64,000 nucleotides of DNA. It comes from Catonia carolina. Its lineage: Eukaryota > Arthropoda > Insecta > Hemiptera > Achilidae. Under the pieces are notes generated by a model. It worked only from the letters and a program-made list of their open reading frames with translations, had not been told where the DNA came from and made no database searches. Positions 23,128-33,353 of this stretch are shown here, in pieces; the first letter of the stretch is position 1, and every line of letters starts with the position of its first letter. The DNA lies in contig JAQMRL010000001.1 of NCBI GenBank assembly GCA_035578175.1, positions 437,295,639 to 437,359,638 of the forward strand, read 5' to 3'. Made by a program: the position numbers and the translations under genes.

Positions 23128-24023
23128 ATAAAGGGTTAATTTGAGAATATTCTGAAAGACTAGCTAAAATATCTGTTCTTCGAACGGACGGATGCTTTAG
23201 AGTTTAGGTAGATATAGCTATAGCATTTTTAGATTAGTTAATTTTAAAAATTTTTAATTAGTTATTTAGTTGATTAGTGGTTACAGTTTATTAGTTATTT
23301 GTAGATTAGTTGAATAGTAGATAATTAGTTGATGTTAATGGGGGGGGGGGTGACAGGTATGCAATTATTTATATGATGAGGAAACTTACTGAAATAGCCT
23401 ATATGAGGAAAATGATATTAAAATAAATTTTAATAAGACAAAATACCTGATGGCAGGGAGAGAGAGTCCTGAGATTTGCGAATTAATGGATGTGCAATTT
23501 AGAGATGTGAGAAGAGAGTAAAAGTAGGCTTACTTAGGAAGTCTAATTACAACGGAAGGTAACTCAAGGAAACACATAACTACAGTTTAACCGTCCTAAG
23601 TTTGCTTCTACTGTAAAAAAGAACCAAAGTCAGCTGCTGCAGGGTGCACGCTGGGGTCCACCACTTTATGGATGTCGTATTACGATTAAGTTAACTATGT
23701 TTTAAAATATAAGTACTTAAAGAACTTAAAATATCAGTCATGATTTGATGTAGGCCTAAAAATTTCATTTATAAAACTACTTTTAAAGGTATTTCTTTCA
23801 AAAGAAAGTATTACAAAAACAAAGTGTGCATATATAGAAACCGTACGTAGCCTGTGACATTTTCTAACTCATTATCAGGAATATTCATACCAACAAAAAT
23901 CTATACATTTTAGTTAACTCTAATAGCCACAAGACGTTTGTGTCTACGCTTACATCGGTACTAAATTAGTGTTTTCTGCCTGCTATTTATTTTATTTTAT
24001 TTTTAACATGTATTCTTTTACAG
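23128..24023. other. Intron sequence; contains a dispersed repeat segment
   Basis: About 23620-23790 (GTGCACGCTGGGGTCCACCA and onward) is reverse-complementary to about 47115-47290. The region also holds a G10 run at 23341. No exon recognised. Confidence 0.6.
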
Positions 24024-24147
24024 AGCAATGGCTGCATGTTTAACATTAATGTGCTGCAGATTTGGTACCATATCAACAAATATATTAGCCGGAAGTTTTA
24101 TTGATTCTCACTGTACATTGTGTGGATTTTCATATTTTCATTTGCAG
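24024..24147 (+). CDS. SV2-like copy 1, penultimate exon, one-base deletion
   Basis: After TTTTACAG: AMAACLTLMCCRFGTISTNI and LAGSFIDSHC follow the SV2 pattern. To join the last exon in phase, the end of the exon must be read VWIFIFSFA, a proper helix start, which needs one extra base at about 24118 (TGTAC, where TGTTAC would fit). The straight frame instead ends at a TAA within the intron. The exon is 124 nt; the expected phase needs 125. Confidence 0.78.
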
Positions 24148-24478
24148 GTACAGTAAACCATTTGTGTTTATTTTGACAAACGCTTTCCGGGAAAAAAATT
24201 GATGATACATTTTGAATTTTCTGTGTTTGTAAAAAATGGTCTGTGATTATCACATTTATTTAACAAATGCAATTAGTAATTAATTGGTGTAAAAGTATTA
24301 AAATGCATTTAAAATGGGCTGTAAAACATTCCATCAGTCATTTGTAGTCTTATGGAACGTGATTTACACAGATCATGAAGGAAGGTCTGTAGCAGAAATT
24401 ATATCAGCATGAGCATTGATGCGATTACGGGCTTGTCAGATTTGTTCTCTTACAAGATTTTAATGTTTTAGTAATTTT
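24148..24478. other. Intron sequence without recognised features
   Basis: Nothing recognised. Confidence 0.5.
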
Positions 24479-24788
24479 TACTTTCTCTTGCCTATATGAA
24501 TAAGCCTATTATAGGAAGGAAAGTATTGTTTTCATGTCGATTTTTAGAAATCGAGTTTTCACCGGATCTACACGTTTTCAGACCCCCTGAACCCAAACAA
24601 AAATGTTTTTAGCGATTGGTCTGTGTGTGTGAGTGTGTGTGAACAGAATATCTCAAGAACGGAACATCGTACAAACTTGAAACTTGAAACTTAAGTTACA
24701 TACCACTACCGGACCCGACACGAACATTTTTTCAAAATCGGTCAACCGGAAGTAGTAGTTTATTCGTATAATTTTTCACTTTTTTGCA
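24479..24788 (+). repeat. Repeat family D, 5' third only
   Basis: Matches family D from TACTTTCTCTTGCC through GTAGTAGTTTATTCGTATAA, then breaks at TTTTTTGC exactly where the palindrome at 24786 begins. Confidence 0.85.
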
Positions 24789-24942
24789 TTAGCAGTCTAA
24801 GCAGAAGAGTCGGACGTTAAACAAAAAAAAACTGTACTCAATTAGTTCGAGTGGTGACACCTCACCACTCGAACTAATTGAGTACAGTTTTTTTTTGTTT
24901 TTTTTGTTTAACGTCCGACTCTTCTGCTTAGACTGCTAATGC
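24786..24942. repeat. Long fold-back palindrome at a SINE end
   Basis: Left arm 24786-24857 and right arm 24862-24942 are inverse copies (GCATTAGCAGTCTAAGCAGA ... GTGGTGA), with a loop of only four bases. The sole difference is about 9 bp of extra A/T tract in the right arm. The right arm includes the tail of the SINE C copy at 24890-25066, so the left arm is an inverted duplicate of that tail and its flank. Confidence 0.92.
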
Positions 24943-25066
24943 AGACGGTGAAGGATGAAATGATTTTTTTGTAACGTATGAGAATATGCCATGCCTGAAT
25001 GGGATTCGAACCCAAGACCGCATGATGAGAGGCGAGCACGTTACCAACTACGCCAATGCGGTCGGC
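24890..25066 (-). mobile_element. tRNA-derived SINE C, TTAAAC-tail subfamily
   Basis: Reverse copy with GTTTAACGTCCGACTCTTCT, box B GGGATTCGAACCC and ACCAACTACGCCAATGCGG. Confidence 0.85.
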
Positions 25067-25909
25067 TGAGTAAATATCTATTGCTTGAATACTGTATTTC
25101 AGCGCGAAATGGTCGCACTTATTTTGCCTAAAATTCCCATTAATAAAGGGTCCAATCATTATTATATTGTCGTAGCATAAAATAAACCTATTAAATTTTT
25201 CACTTATTTTTGTGTAATCAGCAAAAATGAATTTTTGGCATAGTGAAGTCGTCATCTCACGGATAATTTGTGCCATTATACTCGTATATATCTACTTTTG
25301 TATATTTGAAAATTTAGCATCTCTTAAAGCACAAATAAACGTTTCGGACCGATTAATATATTTTTACATTTTCGCCATCCTCTTATCAATGTTGTACTAA
25401 CGGAAAACTGACGTTTAGGCGCTCCGTTTAATATGTTCTTCAAAACATACAATTTTTTGTTTCAAACTAGCTGAATAACTATTGTGTTTCCCCAATTAAG
25501 GAAAGTACAACGTTGTGAAATCACAAATCTACGTACACTATTACTAAACACAAATAAGTTATTACAACAGAAAATTTCTTTGGAAACTGAAAAAGTATGT
25601 AATAAAGATTTGATGTAAAATTTACTTATTCTAACTAAAAAAATGGTTTTTACCTTATTTTAATTTACAAAGCGAGAAAAATAGGGGAAACTACGGTAAC
25701 TGAGCTTAAAAGTGAAGGACTAACAACAGCGTTGCTAGTTTTCTTTTCATTTAACTATTCTCAGAAAACCTTTCAAAAAATTTATTTAAACTAAAATATT
25801 ACATTAGTTTACAATAAAAATGTTGAATACCACTTTTCGATCTTCAGAATTAGGTGCGACAATAAAATTACGCAATGAAATACGGTATAACATAATTTCT
25901 ATAAGTTAT
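25067..25909. other. Intron sequence without recognised features
   Basis: AT-rich; no exon or repeat recognised. Confidence 0.5.
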
Positions 25910-25920
25910 ATTATTATACT

Positions 25921-26314
25921 GTTGTTGTTAGGGTCAACAGCCGAAAGGCTGGTTTGAACCTCTAGAGGTTTTACTAAGTAAAACGAGGAGTGAGGTGGTT
26001 TACCATTGCCTTCCTCACTGAGTGGAAAAGTACGCTTATCAGCATGCCGGGCCCTCTGAAAAGCACATATTTTCCACTCTGTAAATGACACCTTCACTTC
26101 ATTCACCACAGGGTCTGGCTGTACAATGAAATTCACTACTTTCAGAGGAGATAACTCTGATTAGTGTCTTTACACCTCTGTCTCTTCTGTTCGTAAATGA
26201 TTCAGTCATTTAATTAGCTGACCATGTGATAAGAAACAGAACTATTTATTTTAGCCCTGCAACGAACAGATTGAATATAAATAATTTGACACTCCACCTG
26301 TCTGTTATGGGCAG
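25921..26314 (-). mobile_element. SINE-like family B, full length
   Basis: Flanked by exact ATTATTATACT repeats at 25910-25920 and 26315-26325. Lies in the last intron of copy 1. Confidence 0.93.
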
Positions 26315-26391
26315 ATTATTATACTAATTATTATTATTGTTAGTTATTTGATAATATTTAGATATTAAATTTGTCAAATATCTTATTTCAG

Positions 26392-26483
26392 TTTGCCTGG
26401 TTCTCATCTTATTAATTCTAAAGAAGGGACAACACAATGTAAAGACTAAAAATTTGAATGAAGAAAATAAATACCTAATTTAA
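26392..26483 (+). CDS. SV2-like copy 1, last exon (helix 12 end and C terminus)
   Basis: After TTATTTCAG, phase 1: CLVLILLILKKGQHN and a short hydrophilic tail ending TAA at 26481. The LLILKK end is the usual cytosolic exit of the last helix. Confidence 0.8.
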
Positions 26484-26560
26484 TTAAATATTCATCGTAT
26501 TATAACTTTGCTATAATAGTATTTATATAATTTTAATACCTACTGCATTTTTGTATGTAC

Positions 26561-26566
26561 AATAAA
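26561..26566 (+). terminator. Polyadenylation signal AATAAA
   Basis: AATAAA lies 78 bp after the copy 1 stop codon and is followed by a T-rich stretch, a plausible 3' end for the gene. Confidence 0.6.
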
Positions 26567-26807
26567 AATGTTTTTTATCTATTGTTTTATTCCAAAAGAT
26601 TTTTTTCCTATTCCTACGAACTTAAAAAGTGTGACAACCCTAAAGTACACACATTATTTTCACTTACTCCTGAAGCGTTACAAGTTTTAAATTGGATTTC
26701 GAATTTTCTTAGTGATTCCGAGAAAATTAAGTATTTAAATTTAACTACTTGCGTCTCAATGGTAAACAAGAAATAATTACAAATTCAGTTCTTCACTAAA
26801 GAAATTT

Positions 26808-27200
26808 GCCCATAACAGACAGGTGGTGTGTCAAATTATTTACACTCAATCTGTTAGTTGCAGGGCTAAAATAAATAGTTCTGTTTCTTAGCATATGGTC
26901 AGCCAATTAAATGACTGAATCATTTAAGAACAGAAGAGGCAGAGGTGTAAATGACACTAATCAGAGTTATCTCCTCTGAAAGTAATGAATTTCATTGTAC
27001 AGCCAGACCCTTTATTGAATGAAGTGAAGGTGTCATTTGCAGAGTGGAAAATATGTGCTTTTCAGAGGGCCAGGCATGCTGAGAAGCTACTTTTTCACTC
27101 AGTGAGGAAGGCAATAGTAAACAACCTCACTCCTCGTTTCACTTAGTAAAACCTCTACAGGTTCAAACCAGCCTTTTGGCTGATGACCTAAACAACAACA
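26808..27200 (+). mobile_element. SINE-like family B, full length
   Basis: GCCCATAACAG to AAACAACAACA. No clear target duplication; several substitutions break the internal frame, so it is an older copy. Confidence 0.85.
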
Positions 27201-27233
27201 ATATTATTTTAATATTATACAATATTAATTACA

Positions 27234-27895
27234 GTGAGTGGAAGTCATCAGTCATAACAATAAAGATGCGTTTACACGAGGCGACTATAAGGTTACAGAT
27301 AGTGTGGTGTGAAATAACGGAAAAGGTCCATGAATCTTTTGAAATTGGCTCCTATTATTTCTACTAAGGAAAGAGATATACGTTCCCTTTAAGAGAAAGG
27401 AATATTGCATAATCCGCGCATTTGTTTGAATGGACACGATAATATGACACTGAACACCACTGACCAGGATCGTTGGGTGTGTAGTAAAACAATCTGCAGA
27501 ATTAGTAAACCTCTAAGAAGCGACAAATTTTTCGCTAATACGAAGTTGGATTATCGAACCATCGTTTTCTTTATTTACAGTTACAGTTAAATAAAAATGA
27601 AAACAACCGAAATAAAAGAAACAGGTGATTGCTAGTTGAACAGTAAAGGTGCATTCACACGATATTTTGATAATGTGAAATAACGGAAAAGGTCCAGATT
27701 CATTATGTATTGAACAGAACACGTACGAAGCAAACAACCAATAATGTTTATTAATAAACATACAAAAAATATCTACAATTAATTATAGTGAATGGGAGTA
27801 ATCAGTAATAATAGTAAAGATGCGTTTACACGAGGCGACTTTAAGGTTAAACATGATGTGACGTGAAATAACGGAATAGGTCCTAGGCTATATTA
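27234..27895. repeat. About 110-bp unit present three times
   Basis: AAGATGCGTTTACACGAGGC...GTGAAATAACGGAA(A/T)AGGTCC occurs at about 27263 and 27818, with a shorter version at about 27648-27695. The third unit is interrupted by the LTR at 27901. Nature unknown. Confidence 0.65.
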
Positions 27896-27900
27896 CATAT

Positions 27901-28485
27901 TGTCGCCGCCTGCCATTCCAATATTGGCGTCTACACACGGTCCCACTACCTGCCTGATGCAGAGAGCCTACAGCCTCTCCCCACTACCTTGTTGACTCGA
28001 TGGAGAGGTATTTAAGAGAGCGCTCTCGCCTGCGAGAGTCATTCTTCACTCAACTCGCAAGCGGAGAAGAACGAAGAAAGAAGAGCTCCCGACTGAAGAG
28101 GACGAGCCCAGCCGCACCATCCCTGGTCTACGCTACCGGTGGCGGACGCTACATTCCCGCACCGGTCAGCCTTCGCCGGCCCGGAGAGAGCCATCTCGGC
28201 TGCGCTATCGGCAGACGGCCTACGCTGACCCGACACTACGGGGCTCTGGGGGCCACCACTGCCACGCTGCAGTGGGGACCAAACTGCCGTTGAGGGAAGG
28301 CTAGGCCTGAACCCGGTAGCCGAGCCATCACTCTTCGGGCTCCGCTTCTACCACGCCGGCTCGCCGCTTCCGACCGTCAACAACGGCCTTTTTCAGGGCC
28401 ACTAACACAATTAAATGGCCCTTTTCAGGGCCACCAATTTTACAGACAAGGTTTCGCCACGTGTCGTCGGCCCCGGTCGGCGACA
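27901..28485 (+). mobile_element. GC-rich solo LTR with TATA box and two histone-type stem-loops
   Basis: Termini TGTCGCCG and CGGCGACA are perfect inverted repeats, flanked by ATAT on both sides (27897-27900 and 28486-28489), the 4-bp duplication expected for some gypsy or BEL elements. A TATA-like TATTTAAG at 28009 precedes GAGAGCGCTCTCGCC, and stem-loops lie at 28385-28400 and 28417-28432. Only about 55 bp follow the second stem-loop, as a short U5 would. The ORF at 28000-28293 starts before the TATA box and is not supported. No gag or pol is adjacent. Confidence 0.85.
28385..28432 (+). terminator. Tandem histone-type 3' stem-loops in LTR
   Basis: Second loop (28417-28432): GGCCCTTTTCAGGGCC followed by ACCA, identical to that of the LTR at 10474. 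First loop (28385-28400): GGCCTTTTTCAGGGCC followed by ACTA, with one G-U pair. They are 16 bp apart. The downstream ACAAGGTTTCGCCAC parallels ATAAGGTTTGCCAC in the other LTR. No AATAAA was seen near either. Confidence 0.87.
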
Positions 28486-28489
28486 ATAT

Positions 28490-29048
28490 ATTACAATACA
28501 TAAATTTAACTAATGGAACACGGTATTTGTGTATGATACTAAACTAAAATACCACCGTCATAAATCCTTTTTTTTTGTTAAAAATTGTATATTTTAATTT
28601 TGTGTTTACAGCAAAATTTACCACACTTTGAGGATAATTTATTACAAGTTAGTAGATTACATAATATAATTATGTGAAGCATTTGTTATAAAGCATGAAC
28701 AATATATTTGTCTAGCTGAGATAGTGTTACCGAATCATGAAAGTATTATTATAATAGGCATAAATTCTTTAACGTGAAAGAGATTTTGAAGTAATGCGTA
28801 CTAATCAAGATAATTAATGCTTCTGTAATAACTTATTTTTTTATTATGACGTTACAATACTTTTGCTAATTTTTTGTGTACTATGAATTTATACTTTTGA
28901 ATATGAATTCTTATATTGTTCAAGGTTTAGTTAGTTTAATTCTGTTTAGAATGTTCTGTAAACCATAGGACTTCAAGATAATTAAATAATACATTTTTTC
29001 TTTTCAATATCATTAAATGTGTTATGGCTGCTGAAATAGGTACGTCTT
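28490..29048. other. Intergenic AT-rich sequence without recognised features
   Basis: Nothing recognised. Confidence 0.5.
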
Positions 29049-29510
29049 ATTATTATTATTATTATTATTATTGGTCGTAAAGCTCCGGAAATGGAAGACG
29101 CTAAGTAAATCTGGTTTGTTTTTGGGATTTCTTGTCCGTTTTATCTGCCCACCAGTTTTTCATTCTTTGTGAGAATATTCAGCTTTTCTCTGTTCACTCC
29201 ATTTTGTTCCGGTTCTTGGAACTTTTGTCTCTGGTTTAACCTCCCATTTTTTAACTTTTGTTCTAAAATTGTCTCTTATGAAAATTTCTTCTTTGGTGAT
29301 TTTGGCCAATTCTCAATCTTTTTAAACTTTGCATCCCTTCCCCCTACCATTAACAAGTGATGATACATATTTTAATATTATCTTTGTGAGTCTATTGTCA
29401 GGAAGCCTCATTATGTGGCCATAAAATTGAAGGTGTCTGCCTCTATGTTGGAATATTCTTCATTTTTAGACGTATTTATTAAGTAACCGATTAAATATAT
29501 TTCTGATACG
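29049..29510 (-). mobile_element. LINE 3' fragment with (ATT)n tail
   Basis: GGTCGTAAAGCTCCGGAAAT...CTAAGTAAATCTGGTTTG matches 62640-62860. The (ATT)n run at 29050-29071 is the tail read from the other strand. A short C-terminal coding part can be followed on the minus strand but is broken. Confidence 0.7.
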
Positions 29511-29559
29511 GTTTGTGATTAACATTGAATACTTACCAGATCTAATCAAGGTTTGAATT

Positions 29560-29842
29560 TTTGTTTTATATTCCTAATGTGTGTACGTTGCAATCTGTTC
29601 AATTTAGAACAATAAGCAACCCCATGATCCAATGAGATGAGGATGATATGTAAGACGTGTAAATAAGGTGTAGTCTTGAACAGACTCAGGTCGACCATTC
29701 CTGAGAGAGTATGGTTAATTGAAACCCAACCATCAAAGTACACCGGTAACCACTGTCTAGTATTCAAATTCGTATAAAAGTAACTACCTTTACTAGGATT
29801 TGAACCAGGAACCTTCGTCTTCAAAAATCAGCTGTTAGAAAC
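29560..29842 (-). mobile_element. SINE A, 5'-truncated
   Basis: Flanked by exact GTTTGAATT repeats (29551-29559 and 29843-29851). About 45 bp of the tRNA-like head are missing. Confidence 0.88.
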
Positions 29843-29889
29843 GTTTGAATTGTATTAATTAATTTATAAGTGTTAGTATTTGATGTTAA

Positions 29890-30243
29890 AATCAAAAGAA
29901 ATTAGTAGCATTACTTGATCACTGATGAAATAAAACTGCGTAGCAGGTTAAATATAATTATGTAAGAAAGTCTCTATTTCGTTTCCATAAATATCAGGTG
30001 TGAAACACTCACACAACTTTATCTTGCCAATTTAAATAATGAAACAGAAACATGTTTAAAAATGAGTTAACAATGTAAACTGAAAAAAACAACCTAATTT
30101 TAGTCATGAGTGAATGACACTAAATGAAATTCAACCTCTCTGTAGAAGTTAAAAATACGTTTAATCAATAATTGAGGATAAACTAGGCTCTGTAGAAATA
30201 AATGCTTGAAATAAATGTTGTAGGTTTTTTAAAATTACTATTA
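29890..30243 (-). repeat. Repeat family D, one end
   Basis: Carries one copy of the 155-bp unit (ACTTGATCACTGATGAAATA) followed by CACTCACACAACTTTATCTT, so the unit belongs to the family D end. Interrupted at 30244 by a LINE fragment. Confidence 0.75.
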
Positions 30244-30860
30244 CTTTTTTTTTATCCGAGGCGGCGAGAAAAACTCATGTTCACTCCCTCATGATGGGGT
30301 AAGTAGTGTTGGACTCAATTGAGGCGTCCTCGTCCAGCCCCAAAGAGGCCGCAACCGCCTACCAACCAAAAACCCGCCGCCTGGCCACTTGATCCGATAT
30401 CAGCAAACAACCCTCCACCTCCCTCGGAACTCTTCTTTTTCTTCACTTCCAAGGATTAGGTTTCTTGAACCTGTTCCGGTACCCATCTGTTCCTCGGTCG
30501 TCTTATATCTCTTCTTCCTGTAGGTTTGTAGTTTCTGGCGGCTTTTGGTATTCTCTCGCCTGGCATGCGATTCAAATGGCTGCACCATCTGTTCCTGTTC
30601 TGCTTGATTCTGTCTAGCAACGGTAAAGCATTCAGTGTTTTTCTAATTTCTTCATTTCGTAGCCTATCTCTTCGGCTGCATCCATATACACTTCGTAAGA
30701 ATCTCATTTCTGCAGCCTGGATTTTGCTGTCTACCTTTTTCGTATGTATCCAGGACTCACTGCCATACATCAAAGTAGGGACAGCAATTGTATCGTAAAA
30801 CTTAAGTCTCGTATCTTTTCTTGTTTTCCGTTTCAGATGTTTATAGTATGTTCCCTCGGA
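30244..30860 (-). mobile_element. LINE C-terminal fragment inserted in family D
   Basis: The minus strand reads MMYGSESWIHTKKV and then AEMRFLRSVYGCSRRDRLRN, RIKQNRNRWCSHLNRMP and RRPRNRW (about 30773-30456), the usual tail of a LINE ORF2 after the reverse transcriptase. A T-rich start at 30246 (A tail) lies next to a GC-rich 3' UTR. Confidence 0.8.
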
Positions 30861-31034
30861 ACTGTTTAAATAATACTACAAGGGAAATGTCGGGTTAAAA
30901 AATTTACATACTGTCGGCGGGGCTTGGAAGGGAACCGTATAATCCTATTACTTTGATTATTTGCTTTTCCATAAAATTGTATATTAAGGCCGCATAAAAA
31001 AAAAATGTTTTGCCACTTGGAGCACAGCCTTTAA

Positions 31035-31228
31035 GAATTTCAGCAGGCATTCCGCTTACCCTAAATTTTCGAGCATAAAACATGCAGTAAATGAGACAAT
31101 TTTTAACAAAATCGTAGGAGCCGTTTTTGAGAAAATGATAAGAAGTGAAAATCTCACGAATCAACTACAACTTACAGTGAACAGAGTATAGGCCTAATGA
31201 AAATGTTCGTGTTGGGTCCTCTTATAGT
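31035..31228 (-). repeat. Repeat family D, other part
   Basis: AAGAATTTCAGCAGGCATTC...AAATGTTCGTGTTGGGTCC matches the middle of family D in the same orientation as 29890-30243, the remainder of the copy split by the LINE. Confidence 0.65.
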
Positions 31229-31236
31229 ATCTAGAG

Positions 31237-31814
31237 CAGTGTTCTTCAACCTTATCTTAATAAAGGGCCAAATTTTTATTATGGGTGGGCTTCAGGGCTG
31301 CATTGATCTACGTATGTATGTATATTTGTGTATGAATATTTATATAGTATAAACATATATGAACAGTTTGCGTCAGGTTAAAAGAAATAACATGATTTTT
31401 TTTTTTTTTAATTTATTTATTTAGAGTCGCATCAACAACTTGGTCATTAGCGACTACGGTGGATTGTGTAACATTAACTTTGGGATTTGACATGTGAAAA
31501 TTTCCAGACCCTCGTCGGGAATCGAACCCGGGACCTCCGCGTGGCAGGTGGTTAAAAATGACAGTAAATAACAATATTGAAACATGTACTTATACTTAGA
31601 CATGTTACAAACTCAAAACCAAGCTAAAAACATCAAAATGGTGATTTTTCACTTCAATGGGAAACTTGACATTCTTTCTCTTTCACTAGTTTAAAAATCA
31701 ACAAAATGATGCAACGTTTTAAGCTCTTTGTTCAAAAACTGAAATCGTTCTGAAAAACTGAAATTTACGCGGCGGGCCGCAAGTGGCCCGCGGGCCGTGG
31801 GTTGAAGATCACTG
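31237..31814. mobile_element. hAT-like non-autonomous element
   Basis: CAGTGTTCTTCAACC at the left and GGTTGAAGATCACTG at the right are inverted repeats (14 of 15). The flanks ATCTAGAG (31229-31236) and ATCTAGGG (31815-31822) are an 8-bp target duplication with one change, the hAT signature. No transposase; 578 bp including a nested SINE. Confidence 0.85.
31397..31560 (-). mobile_element. tRNA-derived SINE nested in the hAT-like element
   Basis: Poly-T start, then GAGTCGCATCAACAACTTGG and TCATTAGCGACTAC (the LINE-shared tail reversed), then GGGAATCGAACCCGGGACC as box B. Confidence 0.8.
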
Positions 31815-31949
31815 ATCTAGGGTGTTTTATTAAGAACGCAACCCTATGTTAAAAGCCACAATCTACGGCATATTTTTATTTTCCGTAGCCTACTTTACAA
31901 ATTATAAATTAATCTAAATTATTATTTTAAAAATGAATAGCAAATCGCA

Positions 31950-32612
31950 ATGAATTTAACCTTTTATGTATACAGTAGATGTTCGAAGTGATTTCCTGCA
32001 ACTTCAATACAGATACGAATTCGTTTAATGACATTTGCAACTTTTCTTAAAGTTTGTTCACTAATGCTTGAAATCGTACTTGTAATGTTACTTTTTAATT
32101 CATCGATCGTATGAGGGTTGTTTTTGTAAACTTCACCTTTTAAAGAACCCATAGGAAAAAGTCTGCTGGTGTAAGATCTGGGGACCTCGGAGGCCACAAA
32201 TCTTTCAAACCTAAGCGGTGATTAAAAAATTTCCGTAGCATTGCTAGCGTTTCATTTGCAGTATTGCATGTAGCGTTGTCCTGTTGAAACCAACAATTTC
32301 GGTCGTCCAAATTCAACAATGAAATGAACTGTTGGATTAAATCACTATAAACTACACTGTCTTCAGTAAGCCTACTGTCAAAAAATAACTCCCTATTATT
32401 ATACGGCGGCTGGAAATTGCACACCAAACACCAATTTTACGTGAGTGCAATGCTTTTTCATGGAAAGCATGAGGTTGCACTCAAATTTTCTTTAACCAAA
32501 GATCGAAACCACCGACAATATTGTAATCGTTTCTGATGGTCTGTAGCTGTCGGTTCATGAGTTATTCCAACGCGATAAGGATGCAAATGTAATTTTTTCG
32601 TAGCTCTGAAAA
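31950..32612 (-). mobile_element. Tc1/mariner-IS630 transposase, C-terminal half
   Basis: Minus-strand frames 32427-32140 and 32197-31964 overlap in different phases. They contain CWFQQDNATCNTANETLAML and LWPPRSPDLTPADFFLW, then a tail ending HFEHLLYT and a stop. These carry the second and third catalytic regions of the DDE/D core. One frameshift at about 32145-32190 and upstream breaks make it inactive. Confidence 0.85.
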
Positions 32613-32623
32613 CAGAGCTCTTC

Positions 32624-33353
32624 TACACATAGAAGTAATAATACATCGGTAAATTTTCTGTCCCCCAATCGGTATGTTGGCAACAGTGTACTCAAGGCCA
32701 ACTACCCAAGACAGTTAAAATGTTCCAGTCAAGCTTTAGTGTGGCGACAGCAGTCATTTCGTTATATTGTGTCAGCAATGGTTTTTTCCAAGGAAGAACG
32801 CGTGTTTATTGTAGAGACTTACATAGCGAGTAAATCTTACTAATAACTGCAAGATAAGTTTCAGCTTAAATTTCCCCGTTCTGCCGTTCCGAATAAATCG
32901 TCAATATTGTGTTTGATAAATAAATTCCGTAAACTGGGAGTGTACTCGATGAGAAACCACTTCGCCAGCCAACAAAGTTAACCGCAGAAGTAATCGAAGA
33001 TTTAAAAAATCGTTTGACTCAATCACCTAAAAAATCGCTTAGAAGATTATCATCGCAAGCTGGGCTAACATTAACTACTGTTTTCAGAGCTACGAAAAAG
33101 TTATATTTGCATCCTTATCGCGTTGGCATTGCATTTGTAAGATTTACCCGCTACGTATGTCTCTACAATAAACACGCGTTCTTCTTTGGAAAAAACCATT
33201 GCTGACACTATATAACGAAACGACTGCTGTCACCACACTAATGCTTGACTGGAACATTTTAACTGTCTTGGGTAGTTGGCCTTGAGTACACTGTTGCCAA
33301 CATACCGATTGGGGGACAGAAAATTTACCGATGTATTATTACTTCTATGTGTA
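32624..33353. repeat. 217-bp inverted repeat made from two transposon 5' ends
   Basis: Arms 32624-32840 and 33137-33353 are nearly identical inverse copies separated by about 296 bp. Each arm contains the transposon terminus and the transposase start (MVFSKEERVFIVET). The loop holds more of the N-terminal region in + orientation (QSPKKSLRRLSSQAGLTLTT). The minus-strand C-terminal half at 31950-32612 belongs to the same element, so an inverted copy or inner inversion split it. Confidence 0.9.

Larger units (their letters stand above)
2597..26483 (+). pseudogene. SV2-like MFS transporter gene, copy 1 (internally deleted)
   Basis: Eight exon remnants with good GT-AG borders spell the N-terminal and C-terminal parts of a synaptic vesicle glycoprotein 2 / organic-cation-type major facilitator transporter, a 12-helix membrane protein. 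Visible: FDEAIEATG near the N terminus, a first helix followed by PAAQCDL, the FSCHMWGFLSDR...GR loop between helices 2 and 3, CGGTASLYAY in helix 4, AVDLFPTNLR in a late loop, and a final helix with KK and a stop. Exons total about 916 nt (about 305 codons) where the family needs about 500. The central exons, including the PESPKF exon seen in copy 2, are absent between 17257 and 21765, where a LINE now sits. Two one-base deletions (near 9910 and 24118) also break the frame. Substrate is unknown. An assembly error could explain part of this. Confidence 0.8.

Noticed and set aside
28000..28293. 97-codon arginine-rich ORF in the GC-rich LTR
   Set aside because: It begins upstream of the TATA box of the LTR, so a transcript would not include its start; GC-rich DNA gives long open frames by chance.
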